A DNA stretch of 20,630 nucleotides, taken from assembly GCA_031262265.1 (NCBI GenBank), contig JAISIB010000132.1:1-20630 (forward strand), in the 5' to 3' direction. The DNA is from Prevotellaceae bacterium (GTDB lineage: Bacteria > Bacteroidota > Bacteroidia > Bacteroidales > Bacteroidaceae). The notes under the pieces are model-generated. The model worked only from the letters and a program-made list of their open reading frames with translations, was not told the DNA's origin and searched no databases. Below, one piece after another: positions 15,202-20,630 of this stretch (position 1 is the first letter of the stretch; the number at the start of each line of letters is the position of its first letter). The translations under genes and the position numbers were made by a program.

Positions 15202-16506
15202 TTATAATGATTGGTCAATAGTTTCTTCGGATTCTTCCATATAACGCTCGATAGTTTGCGCCCTGTCAGGACCTACCGACACAATTTTAATACGCACGCC
15301 CAATTGCTCTTCGAGAAAGCTCAAATAGGCATTAAATTCCTCCGGAAATTCATCTTCGCTCTGCATTCCGGTCATATCTGTCTCCCATCCGGGCAGTTCC
15401 ACCAAGACCGGTTCTACGTTGTCCGTAATATCGTACGGGAAGTAAGGGACTTCTTCGCCGTTTATACGGTAGGCGACGCACGCACATATAGTGGAAAAAG
15501 AATCCAATACGTCGCTCTTCATCATAATCAGTTCCGTCACGCCATTAACCATGATGGAATAACGCAAAGCGACCAGGTCAATCCAACCGCAACGACGCTT
15601 GCGTCCGGTTACCGAGCCGAACTCGTGCCCGAGCGTACATATTTTGTCACCCGTCTCGTCAGTTAGCTCCGTAGGAAACGGTCCCGAGCCGACGCGCGTA
15701 CAATATGCTTTAAATATCCCATAGACTTGTCCGATTTTGTTAGGCGCAATACCTAATCCGGTACATGCGCCGGCACAAACGGTATTAGAGGAAGTGACGT
15801 ACGGATAGGAGCCGAAATCAATATCCAGCATCGTACCTTGCGCACCTTCGCAGAGTACGCTCTTTCCCTCGTTCAATAGTTTATTAATAAGGTGTTCGCT
15901 ATCTACCAGCTGGAATTGTTTCAAATATTCGAGGCCGTCCATCCATTCCGCCTCCGCTTCTCGCAAATCATAGGTATAATGAAGTGATTGCAAGATACGT
16001 TCGTGTCGCTGTTTCGCCTTTTGATATTTCTCATCGAAACCGTCCAACATATCTCCGACCCGTAAGCCGTTGCGACTGACCTTATCGGTATAGGTAGGAC
16101 CGATACCTTTGCCGGTCGTTCCGACTTTCTCCGCTCCTTTGGCGGCTTCGTACGCTGCATCCAGCAAACGATGCGTCGGCATGATCAGGTGTGCTTTCTT
16201 AGAAATAAGGAGGCGGTTTTGCAACGGATGCCCCGATTTTTTCAAAGCTTCGGCTTCCGCTTTGAACAGTGCGGGATCTATCACCACCCCATTACCTATT
16301 ATATTAATCTTATCCCCCTGAAATATACCCGAAGGAATGGAACGCAAAACATATTTGTTTCCGGCAAATTCCAACGTGTGGCCGGCGTTCGGCCCGCCTT
16401 GGAAACGTGCCACCACGTCATAGCGCGGCGTCAACACGTCTACTACTTTGCCTTTCCCCTCGTCTCCCCATTGCAATCCCAACAAAATATCTGCTTTCGT
16501 CGTCAT
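15202..16506 (-). CDS. purA: Adenylosuccinate synthetase
   Basis: A 434-residue cytoplasmic enzyme that joins IMP and aspartate with GTP to make adenylosuccinate, the first step from IMP to AMP. Seen: GLQWGDEGKGKVVD near the N-terminus, GGPNAGHT, TTGKGIGPTY, EGAQGTMLDIDFGSYPYVTSS and TGRKRRCGW, all conserved in PurA. Length is normal. Its ATG overlaps the stop of the Fur-family gene by 4 bases (ATGA), which suggests translational coupling. Confidence 0.96.
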   Translation of the reverse strand: MTTKADILLGLQWGDEGKGKVVDVLTPRYDVVARFQGGPNAGHTLEFAGNKYVLRSIPSGIFQGDKINIIGNGVVIDPALFKAEAEALKKSGHPLQNRLLISKKAHLIMPTHRLLDAAYEAAKGAEKVGTTGKGIGPTYTDKVSRNGLRVGDMLDGFDEKYQKAKQRHERILQSLHYTYDLREAEAEWMDGLEYLKQFQLVDSEHLINKLLNEGKSVLCEGAQGTMLDIDFGSYPYVTSSNTVCAGACTGLGIAPNKIGQVYGIFKAYCTRVGSGPFPTELTDETGDKICTLGHEFGSVTGRKRRCGWIDLVALRYSIMVNGVTELIMMKSDVLDSFSTICACVAYRINGEEVPYFPYDITDNVEPVLVELPGWETDMTGMQSEDEFPEEFNAYLSFLEEQLGVRIKIVSVGPDRAQTIERYMEESEETIDQSL

Positions 16507-16991
16507 TCTTTCTTTATTTTAGTGATTTTCTTACGCTTATTTTTACGGTCGCACTTGGCACAAAGTCCGTAGATATATAAGCAATAGTGCGACGGAACAA
16601 AATTTTTCAGTTTGATTTTAGCCATAGCCTCTTGCAATTCTTCATTATAGGATTCGATAATCGAGCCACACTGCACACATATCTGATGATGATGCTTTGC
16701 GCGATTATAAGATTTCTCATATTGCGAAGAGCCGTTAAATTGATGTTTGATTACCAACTTGGCATTTACCAACAGGATAATCGTATTGTACAACGTTGCC
16801 CTACTTACTCGGAATTTGGCCTGATCATTCATGCGTACATACAGTTCATCCACATCGAAATGTCCTTCGATAGAATATATTGTATCCAGAATCGCATAAC
16901 GCTCCGGCGTCTTGCGATGTGAGTTGACGCGAAGATATTCCGTAAATATCTGCTTAACCGTTTCTTTAATGTCTGATGTCGTATTATCCAT
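16503..16991 (-). CDS. Fur-family transcriptional regulator
   Basis: A 162-residue metal- or peroxide-sensing repressor. Seen: an N-terminal winged helix (about 10-90) with the recognition-helix stretch FRVSRATLYNTIILL, the His-rich metal region KHHHQIC, and two CxxC pairs, CVQC (105-108) and CAKC (144-147), the structural zinc site of Fur/PerR/Zur proteins. The basic tail KNKRKKITKIKKE is extra. Which metal or oxidant it senses cannot be told here. It heads the operon with purA. Promoter -7 element TAACTTTG lies just upstream; autoregulation is plausible but no Fur box was identified. Confidence 0.9.
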   Translation of the reverse strand: MDNTTSDIKETVKQIFTEYLRVNSHRKTPERYAILDTIYSIEGHFDVDELYVRMNDQAKFRVSRATLYNTIILLVNAKLVIKHQFNGSSQYEKSYNRAKHHHQICVQCGSIIESYNEELQEAMAKIKLKNFVPSHYCLYIYGLCAKCDRKNKRKKITKIKKE

Positions 16992-16999
16992 TCTGCCAA

Positions 17000-17007
17000 C
17001 AAAGTTA
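17000..17007 (-). promoter_or_regulatory. -7 promoter element of the fur-purA operon
   Basis: The minus strand reads TAACTTTG (TAnnTTTG), giving a leader of only a few bases to the ATG at 16989-16991. TTTG copies lie 12 and 16 bp upstream, closer than the usual 19-21. Confidence 0.5.
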
Positions 17008-17048
17008 TATCTTTTTTGCCAAACAAACGATACGTGCTCCTTGTTTTT

Positions 17049-17101
17049 TCAAAGCCGCTAAGAAATTTTTCATACGAGCTTATTTTTTCGAGCGGCTTTG
17101 A
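17049..17101 (+). other. Long-range hairpin competing with the adjacent terminator
   Basis: TCAAAGCCGCT (17049-17059) and AGCGGCTTTGA (17091-17101) are perfect 11-bp inverted repeats around a 31-nt loop. The right arm is also the left arm of the terminator stem at 17090-17123, so only one can form at a time. Confidence 0.6.
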
Positions 17102-17128
17102 TAATTTTCTATCACAGCCGCTCTTTTT
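17090..17128 (+). terminator. Plus-strand intrinsic terminator in the fur upstream region
   Basis: GAGCGGCT (17090-17097) pairs with AGCCGCTC (17116-17123); inside, TGATA pairs with TATCA around ATTTTC. The stem is followed by TTTTT on the plus strand only. No plus-strand gene is known upstream; both flanking genes are on the minus strand. It would end any plus-strand transcript before it runs antisense into the dehydrogenase gene. Confidence 0.7.
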
Positions 17129-17138
17129 GACACGCCAC

Positions 17139-18692
17139 CTAAGGCCGCACGTATTGATAGACCGCCTCGGCACAACGCTCGCCGTCAATAGCCGCAGAAA
17201 CGATACCACCGGCATATCCGGCTCCTTCGCCGCACGGAAATAAGCCGGCTATTTCTATATGTTGCAACGTTTCGGTATCGCGCAAGATACGAACGGGTGC
17301 CGACGTACGCGTCTCTACGCCGATCGCTATGGCTTCGTTCGTCAGGAAACCTCTGCTTTGTTGGCCGAAATGCCGAAAACCGTCGGAGAGACGGTCGGAA
17401 ATAAACGAGGGCAACCAAAAGTGCAACGGAGAAGAGACTACGCCCGGCGCGTAAGAAGATTCGGGCAAATCGAAACTTAGTTTGCGCGCTACGAAATCAC
17501 CCATACGTTGCGCCGGAACCGTCTGTTTCATTCCGCCCTGCAACCAGCACTGACGTTCCAGTTCTTCCTGATACTCCATGACAGACAACGGATTCGCACT
17601 CCCTTGCATAACATCTTCGGGACGCAGCTCTACGACAATTCCCGCGTTGCTCCACCGCGTATTGCGGCCTGACGGAGACATACCGTTTACCACTACTTGT
17701 TCCGACGCAGTGGCTGCCGGTACGATCACACCACCCGGGCACATGCAGAAGCTATAAACGCCTCGCCCACTCGATTGCATAACAAAACTATATTCGGCGG
17801 CCGGCAAATATCTTCCGCGACCCGCTTTATTATGATACTGAATCTGGTCTATCAGGTGAGCCGGATGTTCCAACCGAACGCCTACGGCGATTCCTTTGGC
17901 CTCTATTGCTATGCTTTGGGCGGCAAGTTGTCGATAGACGTCACGGGCTGAGTGTCCGGTAGCAAGTATCACCGGTGCCGACCATACTCGCCCCGTATTC
18001 GTTTCAATGCCGACGACCGCACCGTTGCGTACGATCAGCGCATCCATACGGGTGCCGAAATGCACTTCTCCCCCGCAATTTAAGATAGTACACCTTATAT
18101 TTTCAATAATACGCGGTAGTCTGTCCGTCCCGATATGCGGATGTGCGTCTATGCGTATCGATGCGGACGCCCCGTGCTTGCAAAAGACGCGCAACACTTT
18201 CTCTACGTTGCCTCGCTTCTTGCTTCGCGTGTAAAGTTTACCATCGGAATAAGCTCCCGCACCACCTTCGCCGAACGAGTAATTAGACTCCGAATCAACA
18301 GCCTGTTCGCGAGTGATGCGAGCCAAGTCTTTCTTGCGTTCACGCACGTTCTTCCCACGCTCAACCACTATCGGTCGCAGCCCAAGCTCTATCAATCGCA
18401 AAGCAGCGAACAGTCCGGCCGGACCTGCCCCCACGACAATCACGGGAGGACAGTCGCCGACGTTCGGATACTCAATGTCCGGCATTTCATCTGACGGTTG
18501 TTCGTTGACATACACGTCCACCGTAAGTTGTACATATATGGTTCGTTGCCGCGCATCTATACTTCGTTTGACGATACGCGTCGCCGTAATCTCCGACTCA
18601 GTCAGTCCTTTTTCTTTGGTTAGGTAGTGAATGAGCGCACGCTCGTCGGCCGCTTGCTCGGGCAGTAGCCGGAGGGAATAAGTATGAATCAT
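17139..18692 (-). CDS. FAD-dependent dehydrogenase (COG2509-like)
   Basis: A 517-residue flavoprotein. Seen: an N-terminal about 80-residue region (YSLRLLPEQ..., KRSIDARQRTIYVQLTVDVYV) typical of this group, then the FAD-binding Rossmann motif GAGPAGLFAALRL (88-100) with Glu111 ending the second strand, SFGEGGAGAYSDGKLYTR, LATGHSARDVY and the C-terminal second FAD motif LFPCGEGAGYAGGIVSAAIDG. The group is widespread but its substrate is not established. Start: ATG at 18690-18692. 15 nt after the acyl-CoA synthetase-like gene, so co-transcribed; a link to fatty-acid metabolism is possible by context only. The minus-strand side of the following gap has no T-rich terminator. Confidence 0.88.
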   Translation of the reverse strand: MIHTYSLRLLPEQAADERALIHYLTKEKGLTESEITATRIVKRSIDARQRTIYVQLTVDVYVNEQPSDEMPDIEYPNVGDCPPVIVVGAGPAGLFAALRLIELGLRPIVVERGKNVRERKKDLARITREQAVDSESNYSFGEGGAGAYSDGKLYTRSKKRGNVEKVLRVFCKHGASASIRIDAHPHIGTDRLPRIIENIRCTILNCGGEVHFGTRMDALIVRNGAVVGIETNTGRVWSAPVILATGHSARDVYRQLAAQSIAIEAKGIAVGVRLEHPAHLIDQIQYHNKAGRGRYLPAAEYSFVMQSSGRGVYSFCMCPGGVIVPAATASEQVVVNGMSPSGRNTRWSNAGIVVELRPEDVMQGSANPLSVMEYQEELERQCWLQGGMKQTVPAQRMGDFVARKLSFDLPESSYAPGVVSSPLHFWLPSFISDRLSDGFRHFGQQSRGFLTNEAIAIGVETRTSAPVRILRDTETLQHIEIAGLFPCGEGAGYAGGIVSAAIDGERCAEAVYQYVRP

Positions 18693-18707
18693 GAAAAACG
18701 AAGCAGC

Positions 18708-20369
18708 CTATCCTTTGACGTCTTGGTATAAATAGCGTTTAATACTCTTCTTCGGAGTTTTCTCAAACTCTTCGAGATATATTTTCATCTTGGCGATCTG
18801 GCTATATGCGGGTAACACCTTATTCAATTCGACGCGGTTCTCTTCCATTACACGCTCCATATCTTTCGTTTCCAAGCCGTTGGCAAAAGCTTCTTCCAAG
18901 TCGGGATACACAAGACCTATCAATCTGTTGTCATTCTGCTGCAAAACGATACTTTCAGACACGTACGGCATATTATTCAGACGATCTTCTATCTCTTCGG
19001 GGTATATATTTTGTCCGCTCGGCCCAAGTAACATGTTTTTGCTACGACCTTTGATAAACAAGTTACCGTCCTCATCAATAATACCAAGGTCGCCCGTATG
19101 CAACCATCCTTCCTCGTCGATCGCATCGGCTGTGCCCTCTTCATTTTTATAGTATCCCAGCATGACACTGTCCCCGCGAACGACGACTTCTCCCACCACT
19201 TTGGAAGGATCCGGCGAAAGTATCTTCACTTCCAAATTCGGTAACGGTTGCCCGCACGATGCCGGTACGAAATACTTGTAATCTGTATACGTAATTAAAG
19301 GACCGCATTCCGTCATACCGTATCCTACGGTGTAAGGGAAGTCGATCATTTGCATAAACTGCTCTACTTCTTGGTTGAACGCAGCACCTCCGACGACTAT
19401 CTCTATGAAATGGCCTCCGAAAGCCCCACACATTTTCTCGCGCACCATAGCCTTAATCTTTTCGTTGACGATGGGAACTTTCAACAATATGCGCATCGTC
19501 GGCGTTTGCAGTTTCGGTAGGATATTCTTTTTGACGATTTTTTCGATAATCAACGGCACGGCAATCACCAGACGGGGCTTCACTTCGGCAAAAGCCTGCA
19601 AAATGATTTTCGGACTGGGCGTGCGTGTCAGAAAATACACGTGCCCGCCGATAATGAACAGGAATAAGAACTCAAACGCTAATCCGTACATGTGCGCCAT
19701 TGGGAGCATGGATACCAACCGGTCTCCTCTTCGCATATCAATGGCGTGCATGGCAAAATCAATATTGGCATATAGACTCCGATAGGGCAACATGACGCCT
19801 TTGGAGAAGCTGGTCGTGCCCGACGTGTAGTTAAGTACCGCCAGCTCGTTGGGAGAATCCTTCTCGTAGTTGATATGTCCGGTGCGAAAGTTCTTCGGAT
19901 ATTTTTTGCCGAAGTATTCGTTCAAATGCTCGCGCGCATCGGTCAATTTGCGACTACGTGATATGTATAACGAAAACTCGGCGATATTGATAATGCCTTC
20001 CAACTGCGGCATAGCGGCTTCATTCAGATTCTCCCAGATAGAGTCGCTGACAAAAAGAAGTCGCGCATCGGAATGATTGACGATATGATGCACATTATCC
20101 GCTTTGAACTCATGCAATATAGGTACGGCAACGGCACCATAAGTGAGCGTAGCCAAAAAAGCAACGCCCCAATGCGAACTATTGCGCCCGCAAATGGCAA
20201 TTTTATCGCCTTTGCGGATACCACTCTCCTCGAATAGAATATGAACTTTCTCTATTTTACGCGCTACATCCTTGTATTGCAACGTCGCGCCGTTATAATC
20301 TGTCAGCGCGTCCAAATCCCAGTTTTTTTTGATAGAGTCTTCTATCAATCCGATAAAACTATGCGTCAT
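18708..20369 (-). CDS. Long-chain acyl-CoA synthetase-like AMP-binding enzyme
   Basis: A 553-residue adenylate-forming enzyme. Seen: the P-loop-like AMP motif NYTSGTTSFSKGVMLPYRS (180-198), GYGMTECGPL, LHTGDLGIIDEDGNLFIKGRSKN and the C-terminal PKKSIKR with the expected catalytic Lys near 540. In most relatives the P-loop-like motif reads SGTTGxPKG; here it is SGTTSFSKG. Likely activates fatty acids as acyl-CoA or acyl-AMP, but the substrate is not readable. No membrane segment is evident. First gene of a two-gene unit with the FAD dehydrogenase; its promoter is at 20400-20407. Start: ATG at 20367-20369. Confidence 0.9.
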   Translation of the reverse strand: MTHSFIGLIEDSIKKNWDLDALTDYNGATLQYKDVARKIEKVHILFEESGIRKGDKIAICGRNSSHWGVAFLATLTYGAVAVPILHEFKADNVHHIVNHSDARLLFVSDSIWENLNEAAMPQLEGIINIAEFSLYISRSRKLTDAREHLNEYFGKKYPKNFRTGHINYEKDSPNELAVLNYTSGTTSFSKGVMLPYRSLYANIDFAMHAIDMRRGDRLVSMLPMAHMYGLAFEFLFLFIIGGHVYFLTRTPSPKIILQAFAEVKPRLVIAVPLIIEKIVKKNILPKLQTPTMRILLKVPIVNEKIKAMVREKMCGAFGGHFIEIVVGGAAFNQEVEQFMQMIDFPYTVGYGMTECGPLITYTDYKYFVPASCGQPLPNLEVKILSPDPSKVVGEVVVRGDSVMLGYYKNEEGTADAIDEEGWLHTGDLGIIDEDGNLFIKGRSKNMLLGPSGQNIYPEEIEDRLNNMPYVSESIVLQQNDNRLIGLVYPDLEEAFANGLETKDMERVMEENRVELNKVLPAYSQIAKMKIYLEEFEKTPKKSIKRYLYQDVKG

Positions 20370-20399
20370 TACTTGTGTGTTTTATAGATTTACGATTTG

Positions 20400-20407
20400 C
20401 AAATGTA
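20400..20407 (-). promoter_or_regulatory. -7 promoter element of the acyl-CoA synthetase unit
   Basis: The minus strand reads TACATTTG (TAnnTTTG), about 31 bp before the start codon. No -33 element at the normal spacing. Confidence 0.5.
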
Positions 20408-20481
20408 ATACTTTCCTCCTTATATTTTAATTTATCAAAGGTTGAAAATTTATTTTCCGGCTTAGTACTTTTATTTTTCCC

Positions 20482-20489
20482 TATATTTG
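20482..20489 (+). promoter_or_regulatory. -7 promoter element of the right-edge lipoprotein
   Basis: TATATTTG matches TAnnTTTG and lies 26 bp before the ATG at 20516. Divergent from the acyl-CoA synthetase promoter, 74 bp away. Confidence 0.5.
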
Positions 20490-20515
20490 TCGCATAATCA
20501 GCGGTACCTATCATC

Positions 20516-20630
20516 ATGAGAAAGCTAATACTCTGCTGTATACTGGCTCATCTTTTATCCTCGTGCGTAGGAATAGTACCTACAAAAGAGACGTATAATG
20601 TCGATTCACTCAATCGGCAAGCGTACAGAT
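20516..20630 (+). CDS. Lipoprotein, N-terminal start only (runs off right edge)
   Basis: 38 full codons are present. Seen: a lipoprotein signal peptide, MRKLILCCILAHLLSSC, with the lipobox LSSC making Cys17 the lipidated residue, then VGIVPTKETYNVDSLNRQAYR. The region DSLNRQAYR recalls the start of TPR-type Bacteroidales lipoproteins, but 20 residues are too few for an assignment. Too short to be picked up by length alone; the promoter and signal peptide support it. Confidence 0.6.
   Translation, partial: MRKLILCCILAHLLSSCVGIVPTKETYNVDSLNRQAYR

Noticed and set aside
17049..17128. Minus-strand terminator for the FAD dehydrogenase
   Set aside because: On the minus strand the stems are followed by A-runs rather than T-runs.

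Overview
The window is a chromosomal segment from a member of the Bacteroidetes, most likely the order Bacteroidales. Evidence: a SusC/RagA-type TonB-dependent receptor; promoters with the Bacteroides-type -7 element TAnnTTTG in front of most transcription units; weak or absent Shine-Dalgarno sequences; a Bacteroidales-type methylmalonyl-CoA decarboxylase operon; and a DUF3256-like protein. The genus cannot be fixed from this sequence. Most genes are on the minus strand.

Layout. 1-621 (-): N-terminal third or less of a SusC-like receptor, running off the left edge. 839-1460: an orphan XRE-family regulator with its own terminator and promoter, preceded by an exact six-unit, 21-bp tandem array. 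1452-2069 (-): lipoprotein of unknown function built from four internal repeats. 2210-6774 (-): five-gene operon mce-mmdA-mmdD-mmdC-mmdB for succinate-to-propionate metabolism with a Na+-pumping decarboxylase; the small membrane subunit carries a periplasmic lamin-tail domain. 7046-8182 (+): fused cytidylyltransferase/GHMP-kinase-like protein. 8251-10572 (-): Omp85/TamA-like outer-membrane assembly gene interrupted by two in-frame TAA codons one codon apart. 10678-12528 (+): PIF1-like helicase, divergent from it. 12621-16991 (-): tightly packed operon fur-like, purA, GH29 alpha-L-fucosidase, zinc metallopeptidase, DUF3256-like exported protein. 17139-20369 (-): acyl-CoA synthetase-like enzyme plus a COG2509-type FAD-dependent dehydrogenase. 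20516 to the right edge (+): start of another lipoprotein.

How the genes work together. The epimerase and decarboxylase genes form one pathway: (R)/(S)-methylmalonyl-CoA interconversion, decarboxylation to propionyl-CoA, and export of Na+. The fur-purA-fucosidase-peptidase-DUF3256 group looks like one transcript by spacing (overlap of 4 nt, then gaps of 19, 21 and 3 nt), although no common pathway is obvious. No rRNA, tRNA, insertion sequence, CRISPR array or prophage gene was seen.

The points most worth a second look are the double stop in the TamA-like gene, the 21-bp array at the XRE gene, the lamin-tail/OadG fusion, the atypical kinase half of the cytidylyltransferase fusion, and a plus-strand terminator with a competing hairpin in the fur leader region. 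I did not find an unmistakable new defence or mobile system.
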